64,000 bases of DNA from Leptospira sp. (GTDB lineage Bacteria; Spirochaetota; Leptospiria; Leptospirales; Leptospiraceae): positions 1-64,000 of the forward strand of contig JACVCB010000020.1 of the NCBI GenBank assembly GCA_016742255.1, written 5' to 3'. Under the pieces are notes generated by a model that worked only from the letters and a program-made list of their open reading frames with translations, ran no database searches and was not told where the DNA came from. Position 1 is the stretch's first letter; each line of letters begins with the position of its first letter. Position numbers and translations under genes: made by a program. Below, piece after piece: positions 30,445 to 39,893 of this stretch.

Positions 30445-31126
30445 CTTCAGCGTTTAATACAACATCAATCACATTTCGGTCTAAATCAAAATGAGTAGAA
30501 GCAAAGGTGTTAAATTCATCATTTGATAATTTTTGTTCAGGGAAGTTTGTGATTCCTAGAAGAGAAACCCCACCTAATTTCTGTATAATGGTTGCATTAT
30601 CTTCTTGTAGTTCGTTTTTAGGACCCACTAAGTAAAATCCATACACTGGGATAAACCTAGATGTTAATGCTTCCAGTGTTAAAAGTGTATGATTGATGGT
30701 GCCAAGTTCTGTGGAACCAACTACAACCACTCCTAAATTGGATTCCTGAATGGCTCGTATGGTTAGGTAATTTTCAGTTATGGGGACAAACACTCCCCCT
30801 GCACCTTCGATGAGTGTATTGTTCTTTCGTTCTTTGGAAATCATAGCCAAAAGAGTTTTTGGATCAATGGATTGGCCTTCCAACCTTGCCGCGTAATGAG
30901 GGCTTGCTGGTGTCTTAAACACAAAACCAGGCTTTAGAAAATGTGTATCAGGTAGATGAGTGGTATTTTGGACAAAACTTGTATCGTCGGCGCTAATGGT
31001 TCCTGTTTGGATGGGTTTCCAATACCGAAAATCATACTTTTTAGCGTATTTTGCCATAAAGAGAGAGGAAAAAAAAGTTTTCCCTACGTCAGTCCCGGTC
31101 CCCGTTACATAAAAAGCTTGTCCCAT
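30434..31126 (-). CDS. bioD: dethiobiotin synthetase
   Basis: A 230-residue P-loop carboxylase that forms the ureido ring of dethiobiotin. The N-terminal motif YVTGTGTDVGKT is the family P-loop, WKPIQTG follows, and EGAGGVFVP is the second signature. The frame extends 64 codons further upstream, but ATG 31126 (MGQAFYVTGTG) is the natural start since the P-loop normally begins within ten residues. The ribosome site is weak. The stop overlaps the bioA start. It is divergent from the cNMP-binding gene, leaving 58 bases between them. Confidence 0.93.
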   Translation of the reverse strand: MGQAFYVTGTGTDVGKTFFSSLFMAKYAKKYDFRYWKPIQTGTISADDTSFVQNTTHLPDTHFLKPGFVFKTPASPHYAARLEGQSIDPKTLLAMISKERKNNTLIEGAGGVFVPITENYLTIRAIQESNLGVVVVGSTELGTINHTLLTLEALTSRFIPVYGFYLVGPKNELQEDNATIIQKLGGVSLLGITNFPEQKLSNDEFNTFASTHFDLDRNVIDVVLNAEDEI

Positions 31127-31184
31127 AAGAGCAAGTTTTATCAATTCCAGACCTCGTCTATCCGATTTATATAGAAGAGGCAAT

Positions 31185-31706
31185 ATGCAACTTCCCCTTT
31201 GGAAATCCATTCTCAAACGCGATGATAACCCCATCACAGAGATTTCACATTTTTTACGTGAAACTGCAATCTTTGAAGGTATGTCACGAAGGACACTTCG
31301 TGAAGTAGCAAGGCTCATCCATAAACGAAAGTATTATGCAGGTGAAACCATCTTTTTTCAGGGACAAGCTGGAACGGGAGTTTACCTGATCTTACAAGGA
31401 AAAGTTGAAATTTTTTCTGAACGAGAAGGAGTGACTTTAAAGCTCGCCGAACTCGAAAAAGGTGCTTTTTTTGGTGAACTTGCTCTTTTCCAAGATTTTC
31501 CACGATCGGCTACTGCTGTTGCACTTGTTGATTCCATTTTACTTGGTTTTTTCCAACCAGAGTTAAAAACGTTATTAGAAACAAAACCGAGAGTTGGAAA
31601 CGATTTACTTCTCAGTTTTGCATCAATCATTGCAGATAGACTTCGCAAAACGAATGATACGTTAGAAGCAGCATACTTTAAAAGCAAAAAGAATAAACCC
31701 AAATGA
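31185..31706 (+). CDS. stand-alone cyclic-nucleotide-binding domain protein
   Basis: A 173-residue protein containing one CRP-type cNMP-binding beta-barrel (about residues 30-140), with YYAGETIFFQGQAGTGVYLILQGKVEI and the phosphate-binding-cassette-like GAFFGELALFQDFPRSATAVA. No helix-turn-helix follows; the C-terminus is a short helix and a basic tail. Without a DNA-binding domain it probably acts by protein contact. It overlaps the PerM-type transporter by 4 bases (ATGA), which suggests a coupled sensor and membrane partner. GAGG precedes the ATG. Confidence 0.85.
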   Translation: MQLPLWKSILKRDDNPITEISHFLRETAIFEGMSRRTLREVARLIHKRKYYAGETIFFQGQAGTGVYLILQGKVEIFSEREGVTLKLAELEKGAFFGELALFQDFPRSATAVALVDSILLGFFQPELKTLLETKPRVGNDLLLSFASIIADRLRKTNDTLEAAYFKSKKNKPK

Positions 31707-32761
31707 TCTTTAAAGAAAATAGTATATCATCGCTAGTTTTACGATCTGCATTTTTTGGGCTTATCGCATTAACTGTTTTAATTGGTATTGTTGGTGTAAA
31801 ATTTTTAGCAATCCCAATTCTCATATCAGGAATTCATTTTTATATTTTCCATGGAGTTGTTGATTACTTTGAATCGAGAGGGATCCATCGAGCATTCACG
31901 ATCATTATTATTTTTTCTATTTTGATTGCTGGTGCTTATTGGTTTTTAGCTTTTTATTTGCCAAACTTATTTGAAAAAGCCCAACCAATTGTTTCGGAGT
32001 GGTCCACAAAAATGGATGACCCAAACTTCCAGTTGCTTGATTTCACAAAACTTCCAGTAGTTTCCAAAAATCCAGAACTTTGGAAAAAAATTATCAATCC
32101 AGAAGAGATTGCAAAACTTGCCACCAATAACTTAGAAGAATTTTTAAGAGGAATTGTTGTGATGATTCCAACATTTATCAGCTGGATGATCATTATTCCT
32201 ATCATCAGTTTCTTTTTGTTACTCGATGCAAACCTTATCTATAAAACAATGATTAGTTTTATTCCCAATCGATTTTTTGAAATGTTTCTGATGGTTTTTT
32301 ATCGTATGAACCAACAGATCACTAGTTACTTGAAGAGTTTGGTGATCCAATGTGGAATCATGGCAGTCGTTGCATCGATTGGATTTTATTTTGTGGGTGT
32401 AAAGTTCTTTGTTCTATTTGGAGTATTTTTAGGAGTTGCCAATTCGATTCCTTACTTAGGTCCGTTAGTTGGTGCCATCCCTCCCATCTTATTTGCCATT
32501 TTATTCCCAGAAATGTCACCTTCCATAGGTTCCATCGCATCAGTTGTCATAGTCGCTCAATTGGTAGACAATGCTATTGTACAACCTGTTGTGATTGCAA
32601 ATGCCGTATCGTTACACCCACTTGCAATCCTCATTGGAATTGCAGTTGGCGGAAACTTTTTTGGAATTTTTGGGATGTTACTTGCTATCCCCGTTTTATC
32701 CATATTGAAAGTGACCATCGGCATTTTGTACCATGCTCTAAAGGAACACCAAATCATTTAA
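31703..32761 (+). CDS. AI-2E / PerM-family membrane transporter
   Basis: A 352-residue protein with about eight predicted helices. It shows the family pattern of two N-terminal hairpins, a long amphipathic middle section (residues 75-150), and a C-terminal block with NSIPYLGPLVGAIPPIL and the LHPLAILIGIAVGGNFFGIFGMLLAIP motif. Family members export small molecules or act in ion homeostasis; naming one substrate would be a guess. Its start overlaps the cNMP-binding gene as ATGA. Confidence 0.85.
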   Translation: MIFKENSISSLVLRSAFFGLIALTVLIGIVGVKFLAIPILISGIHFYIFHGVVDYFESRGIHRAFTIIIIFSILIAGAYWFLAFYLPNLFEKAQPIVSEWSTKMDDPNFQLLDFTKLPVVSKNPELWKKIINPEEIAKLATNNLEEFLRGIVVMIPTFISWMIIIPIISFFLLLDANLIYKTMISFIPNRFFEMFLMVFYRMNQQITSYLKSLVIQCGIMAVVASIGFYFVGVKFFVLFGVFLGVANSIPYLGPLVGAIPPILFAILFPEMSPSIGSIASVVIVAQLVDNAIVQPVVIANAVSLHPLAILIGIAVGGNFFGIFGMLLAIPVLSILKVTIGILYHALKEHQII

Positions 32762-32781
32762 AATTTTTTCTTAAGAGACAA

Positions 32782-32823
32782 GAGAGGAAGGTACTTTGGT
32801 TTTATCCAAATATCATTCCTCTC
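32782..32823. terminator. hairpin between convergent PerM and EamA genes
   Basis: GAGAGGAA (32782-32789) pairs with TTCCTCTC (32816-32823), and an inner stem TTTGG/CCAAA (32795-32799 / 32806-32810) lies between symmetrical 5-base internal loops. It lies between two convergent genes and overlaps the stop of the EamA gene. No clear T-run follows on either side, so termination is inferred mainly from position. Confidence 0.4.
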
Positions 32824-33727
32824 GTTTGTTCCACTTACCCATTTCCGAAAACAAAATTCCAAATAATGTGAGAAAAGAACCAATCGCACCAATGGTGCCG
32901 AGCCTTTCACCTAACACAAGATAAGCCAAGAAAAAAGAAAACACGGGCTCCAAACTATAGAGTAATCCAGCTCTCGCAGGAGAAACCGCCTTTTGGTATC
33001 TTGTTTGGATTTGTGTTGTAAAGATCGTTGCAAAGACAGATGTATAGATAATACCTATCCAGAATTTTAAATCAAATTGAACATTGATGGTTTGTTTTAA
33101 AAATATGGATTCGATCGGGAAAAGAAAACTAGAGACAACTGCGATCAGTAAAATTTCAAATGATACTAAAATCTGAGATGGAATTTTTTTCGTGTAAATG
33201 TCGATGAGAATGATGTAGATTGCAAAAAAAAACGCTCCAATCAGAGTGAGCCCATCACCAAACCCAAATCCCAAGTTACCTTGGAACTCATCAAAGGATT
33301 TTCCATTTTGTGAAATACAAAACAATCCAATCACTACGATAACAACTGCAATCCATGTTCGAAGTGATGGTAATTTTCGTTCGATGGCAATTTGTAGTAA
33401 TGGTACAAATATCACATACGCACCTGTCATAAATCCTGATTGGGTAGCGGAAGTGTAAACAAGCCCAATGGTTTGAAATGCATACCCGAGTAAGGCCGAA
33501 CAGGCGACAAAAAATGCAGGGAGAATGTAATCCAATCGACGATTTGCTTTGGAAAATAAGGTTTTCCGATAGAGTAATAATGTGATGAAACCGGCGAGGG
33601 AAAATCGGACTGCTAAAAATAAAAAAGGAGGAACCGAATCAAGCGCAAGTTTGATGACCACAAACGTTCCACCCCAAAGAATGGCGGCAATCACCAAAAA
33701 CAGTTCTGGAGTGAAGATCCTAGACAT
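32813..33727 (-). CDS. EamA/DMT-family transporter
   Basis: A 304-residue protein with ten predicted helices in two EamA repeats: WGGTFVVIKLALDSVPPFLFLAVRF in the first and the SLEPVFSFFLAYLVLGE motif in the second. Family members move metabolites, amino acids or drugs; the substrate is not predictable. It is divergent from the methyltransferase gene, with 43 bases between starts. A second, more distant EamA gene lies at 35615-36514. Confidence 0.88.
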   Translation of the reverse strand: MSRIFTPELFLVIAAILWGGTFVVIKLALDSVPPFLFLAVRFSLAGFITLLLYRKTLFSKANRRLDYILPAFFVACSALLGYAFQTIGLVYTSATQSGFMTGAYVIFVPLLQIAIERKLPSLRTWIAVVIVVIGLFCISQNGKSFDEFQGNLGFGFGDGLTLIGAFFFAIYIILIDIYTKKIPSQILVSFEILLIAVVSSFLFPIESIFLKQTINVQFDLKFWIGIIYTSVFATIFTTQIQTRYQKAVSPARAGLLYSLEPVFSFFLAYLVLGERLGTIGAIGSFLTLFGILFSEMGKWNKREE

Positions 33728-33770
33728 GTAAGGTCAATCTTTCCGGGGAAATACGGATAGCAAGGAAAAG

Positions 33771-34985
33771 ATGAATTGGAAATTTAAAATCAGAAAACCT
33801 CAGTTGGGAACTCCATTAACCTGGGAATTATACTTCCCACCAGGAACTTCCACTTGGGTGGGAGAAAAGGTAAAAGAAATTTTAGACCATGTCCCTCTGC
33901 CCAACCAACCAGAAGCAAATGTCCGTGTTTTTTCTGAAAAAATCAAAATTGAAAATGCAAACCCTCACCAAATCACGTATCTTTTATTCTATGGATATTT
34001 CATTCGAGACCTTCGTCTTGTGATCGCAAGGACCAATGATTGGGACATGTCGTCAGACAAACGAGAAGACGAATGGGATCGCATCCTAACAGAAGCAGTT
34101 AACATCGCAAAACCGTTGTTTACTGACACAGAAACCAAATTTTATGAAATCAAAGAAAACTTACACATCAGTTTTTTTGAGGATGAGGTAACAGTCACTC
34201 TATCGGTGTTAGGGGAACCAGGTTACAAAAGAGGAATCAAGGCAAATTTTCCAACAAGTGCACCCATTCCAGAAGACTTAGCTCACATTCTGACAGAACA
34301 ATGTTTCCAATTTTTTTCCATCCCAAAAGAAAGTGTAAAACTTGTTTACATTCCGTTCGCAGGAACGATGACATTTGCCACCGAATGGCGATTAGCTGAA
34401 GAAAAAACTCCCTTTTTAAATCTCCCTAGAGATTTGGTATGGAAAAAATTGAATTTATTCCCTACAAAATCCTGGGAACATTTCCTTAAAAAACGAGATT
34501 CCTTAAATACGAATCTAAATCTCACTCCAGTGGTCATCCAAGATACTGACCCAGCCCTTGAACCGTATTGGAATAAGGAAATGGAGCATTGGAGGAAATG
34601 GATCCATGTTGAAACCATTGACCATTCTATTTCCGACTTCTTAAAAACTTTTCCGGTTTTTCCAGAAGGGAAAGAATCTTCTACTCATTATTTTTTACCT
34701 TTGAACCCACCATATGGGTATCGAAAAAATGAAAAGATTGGTCCAGACGAAAAGTTATATTCAAAAATTGGAAAACGACTTGGAGAACTTTCCCAAGTAT
34801 TACAAAATGAAAATCCACTCATTGGTTATATCCTATGTCCAACGGAAGAGAAGTGGAGTGAATGTATGAAAGACTTAAGGACATTTGCAAAAAAAACCAT
34901 CCATGTAACCCACGGAGGCATCGATTTACGCGTGTTATTCTTTCATTCGGAGGGAAAATCTGAAAGACGTTCAAATAGAATCTAG
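33771..34985 (+). CDS. RlmL/RlmK-like 23S rRNA guanine-N2 methyltransferase
   Basis: A 404-residue protein with the N-terminal THUMP-containing layout of the COG0116 rRNA methyltransferases (residues 15-155), the GYKRGIK linker motif that precedes the catalytic domain, and the catalytic NPPYGYR motif at 312-316. The SAM motif I is diverged: [10 protein letters not shown] (residues 193-202) where the family has D-P-x-C-G-S-G-T. AAGGA lies five bases before the ATG. The target is probably a guanine in 23S rRNA; activity is less certain given motif I. Confidence 0.75.
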   Translation: MNWKFKIRKPQLGTPLTWELYFPPGTSTWVGEKVKEILDHVPLPNQPEANVRVFSEKIKIENANPHQITYLLFYGYFIRDLRLVIARTNDWDMSSDKREDEWDRILTEAVNIAKPLFTDTETKFYEIKENLHISFFEDEVTVTLSVLGEPGYKRGIKANFPTSAPIPEDLAHILTEQCFQFFSIPKESVKLVYIPFAGTMTFATEWRLAEEKTPFLNLPRDLVWKKLNLFPTKSWEHFLKKRDSLNTNLNLTPVVIQDTDPALEPYWNKEMEHWRKWIHVETIDHSISDFLKTFPVFPEGKESSTHYFLPLNPPYGYRKNEKIGPDEKLYSKIGKRLGELSQVLQNENPLIGYILCPTEEKWSECMKDLRTFAKKTIHVTHGGIDLRVLFFHSEGKSERRSNRI

Positions 34986-35625
34986 TTGGAAAAGGGTTTT
35001 ACAGGCAGAATTTGACAAACCTTATTTTACGAATTTACGTGAATGGGTAAGAGATGAATACAAAACCAAAATCGTCTACCCTCCTGCAAAATATATATTC
35101 AATGCATTTGATTTATGCCCTTTTGATCAGGTAAAAGTGGTAATCATCGGCCAAGACCCTTACCATGGACCAGGACAAGCACATGGACTTTGTTTTTCTG
35201 TATTGGATGGTGTTCCGTTTCCTCCTTCTCTCCAAAATATCTTCAAAGAAATCCAAGATGATGTCAAAAAACCAATCCCAAAATCAGGTGATTTGACTTA
35301 CCTTGCCAAACAAGGAGTGTTTTTACTGAATGCAACACTCACTGTCGAAAAAGACAAAGCAGGTTCCCACCAAAACAAGGGTTGGGAAGAATTTACTGAT
35401 GCAGTGATCCGTATCTTAGCAAATCAAAAATCAAATTTGGTATTTTTATTATGGGGATCTTTTGCACAAAAAAAGGAAATCCTAATACCACCAAACAAAC
35501 ACTTGGTGCTAAAATCAGCGCACCCTTCTCCACTCTCTGCCTACCGAGGTTTTTTAGGAAACCGTCATTTTTCTAAAACGAATGAATACTTAAAATCAAT
35601 AGGAAAAGAAACCATTGACTGGTAA
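34960..35625 (+). CDS. ung: uracil-DNA glycosylase, apparent CTG start
   Basis: A 221-residue family 1 UDG, which removes uracil from DNA. The catalytic water-activating loop [18 protein letters not shown] puts Asp at residue 66 when counted from CTG 34960 (64 in E. coli), and [10 protein letters not shown] carries the DNA-intercalation loop. No ATG, GTG or TTG lies in frame between the upstream stop (34906) and GTG 35137, which would delete about 59 conserved residues. GGAGG at 34949-34953 is well placed for the CTG. The start overlaps the methyltransferase gene by 26 bases. Confidence 0.85.
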   Translation: MKDVQIESSWKRVLQAEFDKPYFTNLREWVRDEYKTKIVYPPAKYIFNAFDLCPFDQVKVVIIGQDPYHGPGQAHGLCFSVLDGVPFPPSLQNIFKEIQDDVKKPIPKSGDLTYLAKQGVFLLNATLTVEKDKAGSHQNKGWEEFTDAVIRILANQKSNLVFLLWGSFAQKKEILIPPNKHLVLKSAHPSPLSAYRGFLGNRHFSKTNEYLKSIGKETIDW

Positions 35626-36514
35626 TGAAAAAAAGGGATATTTTTTTGTTTTTTTAACCGGAGTATTCTTCGCATTTGAAGTGATCGGTTTCAAAGAAGT
35701 TTTTCGGAGATATAGTTTATCGCCTGAAATGGCTGCGTTATTTGGAGTTGGATTTGCCTTTTTGGTTGTCAGTCCTTATTTTCTGACTTCAGCACAGCGC
35801 CGAAAAAAAGTAATGTTAACGATCAAACGAGATGGAAAAATTTTACTCATTGGAACTTTATCCAATGCCATGGGAATTATCTTGTACTATTATGCTTTAA
35901 AACAAACTGACTTAGGTCCCGCTGCAATTCTCATCAAAACAACTGTATTGTATAATGTTTTACTTGGTGTTGTGTTCCTTGGAGAGAATCTAAAATATAG
36001 AGAAACCTTTGGGATCATTATCTCTATGTTTGGAATTTATTTCATCTCTACCTTAGATGGTCAAATCCATTGGATCGCTGCAATTTGTATACTCGTCAGT
36101 GCTTTTTTGTTTGCGATCCAAAGTTATCTAATTAAAAAATACATCCCGGAAATCTTAGGTTTAGAATATGCCTACTTACGTTTAATTCTGTTATGTGTAT
36201 TTTTCTTTTTTTATTCACTTGGTGTCGGATCTTTTTTAGTACCTAAATTTTCAGTTGTATTATTCCTTGGGGTCTGTTCATTACTTGGTTACTTTTTAGG
36301 AAGAGCTTTTTACTTTGAAGCACATAATTATCTTCCCATTAGTAAACTGAATGCCACTCTTCTCATTGAACCAATTTTTTTAATGTTTGTTGGCATATTG
36401 TTTATGAACGAACCCATCGACATACAAAAACTAGGTGGTGGTGCCCTCATTTTACTCGGACTGTATTTAATTGTATTCCACAAACGGAAGGTCAAACAGA
36501 ATGAAACAACCTAA
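35615..36514 (+). CDS. EamA/DMT-family transporter
   Basis: A 299-residue protein with ten predicted helices in two EamA repeats ([20 protein letters not shown] in the first; the second ends [21 protein letters not shown]). The start is TTG at 35615, overlapping the end of ung by 11 bases; no ATG precedes the first helix. The substrate is unknown. It overlaps the pterin-dehydratase gene by 14 bases, so ung, this gene and the dehydratase form a coupled set. Confidence 0.85.
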   Translation: MTGNEKKGYFFVFLTGVFFAFEVIGFKEVFRRYSLSPEMAALFGVGFAFLVVSPYFLTSAQRRKKVMLTIKRDGKILLIGTLSNAMGIILYYYALKQTDLGPAAILIKTTVLYNVLLGVVFLGENLKYRETFGIIISMFGIYFISTLDGQIHWIAAICILVSAFLFAIQSYLIKKYIPEILGLEYAYLRLILLCVFFFFYSLGVGSFLVPKFSVVLFLGVCSLLGYFLGRAFYFEAHNYLPISKLNATLLIEPIFLMFVGILFMNEPIDIQKLGGGALILLGLYLIVFHKRKVKQNETT

Positions 36515-36812
36515 TCAAATTTTGAATGAAGAATCAATTTTAACATTCTTAAAGGCCTTTCCACAATGGATCTATACAAAGGAAAAAACACTTGGTTATC
36601 TTAGTTTTGAACATTCCTTTGTTTCTTTTAAAAGTGCATTTTTGTTTTTAACAAAACTAGCATTTGTATCGGAATCGTTAGACCACCATGCAGAAATATG
36701 GAATGTTTATAATAAAGTTCGACTCAAATTATATACACATGAATCAAATGCGATCACTTCCAAAGATTTGGAGTTCATTCAAATGTTAATGGAAAATACA
36801 AACGAGTTTTGA
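36501..36812 (+). CDS. pterin-4a-carbinolamine dehydratase
   Basis: A 103-residue protein of the PCD/DcoH family, which dehydrates 4a-hydroxytetrahydropterin. The active-site block HHAEIWNVYNKVRLKLYTHE carries the two histidines and the Asn-Val-Tyr motif; SNAITSKDLEF follows as usual. ATG 36501 is chosen over an upstream in-frame ATG at 36471, which lies inside the transporter gene. No aromatic amino acid hydroxylase is in the window, so a general pterin-recycling or tRNA-linked role is possible. Confidence 0.85.
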   Translation: MKQPNQILNEESILTFLKAFPQWIYTKEKTLGYLSFEHSFVSFKSAFLFLTKLAFVSESLDHHAEIWNVYNKVRLKLYTHESNAITSKDLEFIQMLMENTNEF

Positions 36813-36836
36813 TAAAAAGCGGATGAGTTTGTGGAC

Positions 36837-36874
36837 AAAAAAAAACCGGAGTTGGAATCCAACACCGGTTTTTT
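36837..36874. terminator. bidirectional intrinsic terminator
   Basis: A run of A (36837-36845) leads into CCGG-A-GTTGG, loop AAT, CCAAC-A-CCGG, and a run of T (36869-36874). The stem has nine paired bases broken by one A/A mismatch. It sits between the 3' ends of the pterin-dehydratase gene (plus) and ompL1 (minus), so A and T runs on both sides let it stop transcription in both directions. Confidence 0.85.
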
Positions 36875-36895
36875 CCTTTAACAGCGATTAACTGA

Positions 36896-37807
36896 TTAAA
36901 TTTCGATTTTGTAACCTACGCGGTAAGTTTGTCCACCGATTACCACTGGGTATGCTACCCAAGGTGCAAGAGCAGAAGCTCCTCCAACCGATGCAACTCC
37001 ACCAACGCCCATTCCTGCAGAAAGGATAGTTTCCAATTCGAAGAAAAGGTGACCTTTGTCAGTTACTTTTGTTTGAGCACCAACAAGCCAGTTTAAACCA
37101 AAACCGTGTGCACCAAAACGTACGTTTTCTTTGTTGATTCCAGGGTTTGGAGCATCACTAATAAGTGATCCACCAGGTCCTAAAATTCCAGGAGCGAAAG
37201 TTTGAAGTCCTGGGTTATTGATTGTTCCAGAAACTCCCCACCATCCGTGGAAGTAGTTTACCCCTGCTCCAACGTAAACAGCAGTGTCATTTGCAGCATT
37301 GTATAATTTGATACCTAAGTATGTTGGAACTGTCCAAGCAGTGTATTGCCACTCTTGGTCTAACCATTTGTATCCCATAATTGTGGAAGATGTTTCACCA
37401 CCAGAGATTTTAGTAGTATAGTTAACGTTGATTCTCCAGAAAAGGCTAGGAACTCCGAAGACTCCTTCTTTTTCGTAACCTACGTTTACGTTACCACCAA
37501 CCATAGCTCCGCTAGTTTTTGCACCAACAGCACCACCAGTTGTTCGTTTCAAACTGATAAGAGTGTTTTCAGCGTAAATAGCTTTTTGAAGTGGGTATCC
37601 TGTGATGTTTCCGCTTGTGTCTCTAGAGACAGACGCATTTCTAGAATCTAGACCATCTTTCGTAATTGTTCCGCCGAGTTGTGCAAGGTCAAATTGCATA
37701 CCAAGACCGACCATAAAATAAGAACGAGGACCAGATTGTGCGCTAAGGCTGCCAGCCAAGCACATAAGTAAGAACCCCATCATTCCAAAGCGTAGAGATT
37801 TCAGCAT
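36896..37807 (-). CDS. ompL1: outer-membrane porin OmpL1
   Basis: A 303-residue outer-membrane protein with a signal peptide (residues 1-23, ending LSAQS). It matches Leptospira OmpL1, a beta-barrel porin, through LAQLGGTITKDGLD, AENTLISLKRTTGG, GAMVGGNVNVGYE, KISGG, AVYVGAGVNYF, TKVTDKGHLFFELETI and the C-terminal YPVVIGGQTYRVGYK. It has an AAGGAG ribosome site ten bases upstream, a perfect TTGACA -35 box, and a terminator downstream, so it is a single-gene unit. Confidence 0.95.
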   Translation of the reverse strand: MLKSLRFGMMGFLLMCLAGSLSAQSGPRSYFMVGLGMQFDLAQLGGTITKDGLDSRNASVSRDTSGNITGYPLQKAIYAENTLISLKRTTGGAVGAKTSGAMVGGNVNVGYEKEGVFGVPSLFWRINVNYTTKISGGETSSTIMGYKWLDQEWQYTAWTVPTYLGIKLYNAANDTAVYVGAGVNYFHGWWGVSGTINNPGLQTFAPGILGPGGSLISDAPNPGINKENVRFGAHGFGLNWLVGAQTKVTDKGHLFFELETILSAGMGVGGVASVGGASALAPWVAYPVVIGGQTYRVGYKIEI

Positions 37808-37903
37808 TTGATGATTACTCCTTAGTGAGTGTTTCCTGAATTTTTTTCATTCCTGCGGACAAACGAATACTGTGAGCAGTCGTTCATACCGACAATTGCA
37901 ATG

Positions 37904-37932
37904 AAACTAGTGCTTCTCATAAGATTTGTCAA
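37904..37932 (-). promoter_or_regulatory. ompL1 promoter
   Basis: On the minus strand, TTGACA (37932-37927) is separated by 17 bases from TAGTTT (37909-37904), which would place the transcription start near 37897 and leave a leader of about 90 bases. The -35 box is perfect; the -10 box is weak. A strong AAGGAG site lies at 37823-37818. Confidence 0.6.
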
Positions 37933-37981
37933 ATAAAATTGTTAAATCTTCACGAAAATTGTGTTAAATGTGGAATTTCGA

Positions 37982-38551
37982 ATGAGTCTAACCCGGTCTA
38001 AACAACTTTTCCTTATTTGCAGATTCCTTTTGCTTTTTGTTCTTTTTTCTACCAACCTTACCGCCAAAGAAAGAAAGATCATACGTTTTTCAGGCGAATT
38101 GTTGAGTTGGGAATCAGAAGGAGAGAACTCACATTTTGTCTTTTTAGATTCTACTAATTTACGTGAACGAACCATCCATTGTGATCCAGATACCATGTCC
38201 CTTAGTTTTGGTAAGAAACAAAAAGGGAACCTTCACGTAGAAGGGAAAGCAACACAAAGCACACCCACTTCCGATACGTGGCTCTGTGTGGGAAAACCAC
38301 ACGTATTCCAAAAGTACCAAGTGTCTTCTCCGAGCCGTACCTCCCAAACTAAAACCGTCCAAGGCCAAGTGGTAGAGGCAGATCCAACAACAGGTCAAAT
38401 TGTCTATCTCGTCAGAGGAAGGAGGTTTTACCTCACAATTAGTCCTACAGAAGCACAAGAAATGGCAGATGCCCTTTCCCAAATGCAAGCCGTCTCCATC
38501 GATGGGGAATACCGTTATGACAGGATCAAACGTTATTATGTAAAAGATTGA
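37982..38551 (+). CDS. secreted hypothetical protein
   Basis: A 189-residue protein with an N-terminal signal sequence (SKQLFLICRFLLLFVLFSTNLTA). The mature part has two cysteines (HCDPDT and WLCVG) and a likely beta-rich fold with repeated QGQVVEADPTTGQIVYL-type strands. No family recognised. It is divergent from ompL1 with about 170 bases between starts. ATG 37982 is chosen over GTG 37961 because it directly precedes the basic n-region of the signal sequence. carA follows after 46 bases. Confidence 0.6.
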   Translation: MSLTRSKQLFLICRFLLLFVLFSTNLTAKERKIIRFSGELLSWESEGENSHFVFLDSTNLRERTIHCDPDTMSLSFGKKQKGNLHVEGKATQSTPTSDTWLCVGKPHVFQKYQVSSPSRTSQTKTVQGQVVEADPTTGQIVYLVRGRRFYLTISPTEAQEMADALSQMQAVSIDGEYRYDRIKRYYVKD

Positions 38552-38597
38552 TGAATTTTTGTTCGCAAGCCTGGCATGATTCTTTGGAATGGATTTG

Positions 38598-39683
38598 ATG
38601 CAGGCTTTTTTGGTTTTAGCAAACGGAACGGTCATGAAAGGCCGATCCTTCGGTGCAAATAAGAATTCGATCGGCGAGGTAGTCTTTAATACCTCTATGG
38701 CGGGCTATCAGGAAATTTTAACTGACCCTTCCTACAAAGGTCAACTTGTCACACTTACCTACCCTATGATTGGGAACTACGGAATTAATCCAGATGATAT
38801 GGAATCAGATCGAATCCAATCCTCTGGTCTCATTGTCAAAGAGTATGTCAAACGTCCTTCCAATTTCCAATCCAAAGAAACACTCAGTGATTTTTTAATC
38901 CGATTTGGAGTGCCTGCTATCGAAGGGATTGACACTCGCAAACTAACACGTATTATTCGAAATTCTGGTGCCATGAATTGTGGTATTTTTATCAGTGAGA
39001 CGTATGAAGATTCTTTTTTAGAAGCTGTCAAAAATGCTCCTAGTATGGAAGGCCAAGACCTTGCACAGGTAGTCACATGTGAAAAACCATATGTTTTTGG
39101 AGCCCATTCTCCAAGCAAATTCAAACTAGCTGTATATGATTTTGGAATCAAACGTAACATCTTACGTTTACTCGATTCTGCTGGGTTTAATGTACATGTA
39201 TTCCCTGCCAAAACAAATGCAGAAGATTTATTAAAGGAAGGATTTGATGCTTTCTTTTTATCCAATGGCCCTGGGGATCCTGCCCCATTAAACTATGCAA
39301 TTCAATCGGCAAAAACAATTATGGATGCAAAAAAACCATTGTTTGGAATCTGCCTTGGACACCAAATCATAGGCCTTGCGCTTGGGAAAAAGACCTCCAA
39401 ACTCAAGTTTGGTCACAGAGGTGGAAACCACCCTGTGCGAAATGAAGAAACAGGAAAAATTGAAATCACTTCACAAAACCATGGCTTTCATGTGTTAGGT
39501 GAATCTTCGGAAGATATGCCCATCACTCGGATCAATCTTTTTGACAATACTGTAGCTGGACTCAAAACAAAAGGTTTACCTGTGATGGCGGTACAATACC
39601 ACCCAGAAGCATGTCCAGGTCCCCATGATTCCGCCTACCATTTCCAAGAATTTTATACTATGGTAGAAACCTCAAAATCCTAA
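38598..39683 (+). CDS. carA: carbamoyl-phosphate synthase small subunit
   Basis: A 361-residue glutaminase subunit that supplies ammonia to CarB for arginine and pyrimidine synthesis. The N-terminal domain shows [20 protein letters not shown]; the glutamine amidotransferase domain has the nucleophile cysteine in FGICLGHQ and the His/Glu pair in [16 protein letters not shown] 38598 matches the family start ([10 protein letters not shown]); ATG 38589, three codons earlier, is possible. No carB gene is in the window. Confidence 0.95.
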   Translation: MQAFLVLANGTVMKGRSFGANKNSIGEVVFNTSMAGYQEILTDPSYKGQLVTLTYPMIGNYGINPDDMESDRIQSSGLIVKEYVKRPSNFQSKETLSDFLIRFGVPAIEGIDTRKLTRIIRNSGAMNCGIFISETYEDSFLEAVKNAPSMEGQDLAQVVTCEKPYVFGAHSPSKFKLAVYDFGIKRNILRLLDSAGFNVHVFPAKTNAEDLLKEGFDAFFLSNGPGDPAPLNYAIQSAKTIMDAKKPLFGICLGHQIIGLALGKKTSKLKFGHRGGNHPVRNEETGKIEITSQNHGFHVLGESSEDMPITRINLFDNTVAGLKTKGLPVMAVQYHPEACPGPHDSAYHFQEFYTMVETSKS

Positions 39684-39707
39684 ACTTTGGTAAATTGAGG
39701 GGGCACT

Positions 39708-39893
39708 ATGTCATACAAAGAAGATAAAAATTTCTGGGGGATTCCTTACGGAACTGAAATCTCCGCGGAAGCGTTCGTAAAAGATATTTGGGATCCAAGC
39801 ACAGAAGAAATTCTCACTCCAAAACAATTCCTGGGAATTGGTTGGGGGATCAACTTACATGCCCTTGGCAGACGAGTTGGTGTGATCAAGTAA
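39708..39893 (+). CDS. small DUF5808-like protein
   Basis: A 61-residue protein that looks complete. The pattern WGIPYG ... DPSTEEILTPK followed by GIGWGINLHALGRRVG resembles the DUF5808 domain found at the end of some membrane proteins, here as a stand-alone. GGGGG lies seven bases before the ATG. Its last 39 bases overlap, antisense, the end of the DUF1574-like gene. Function unknown. Confidence 0.6.
   Translation: MSYKEDKNFWGIPYGTEISAEAFVKDIWDPSTEEILTPKQFLGIGWGINLHALGRRVGVIK

Noticed and set aside
31127..31184. BirA/BioR-type operator before bioD
   Set aside because: No TTGTAAACC-type inverted repeat or other convincing palindrome was found in this gap or in front of bioB.
32350..32871. 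173-residue Cys/His-rich ORF inside the PerM-type gene
   Set aside because: It is a frame-shifted reading of the membrane protein; the cysteine and histidine pattern follows the codons of the real frame.
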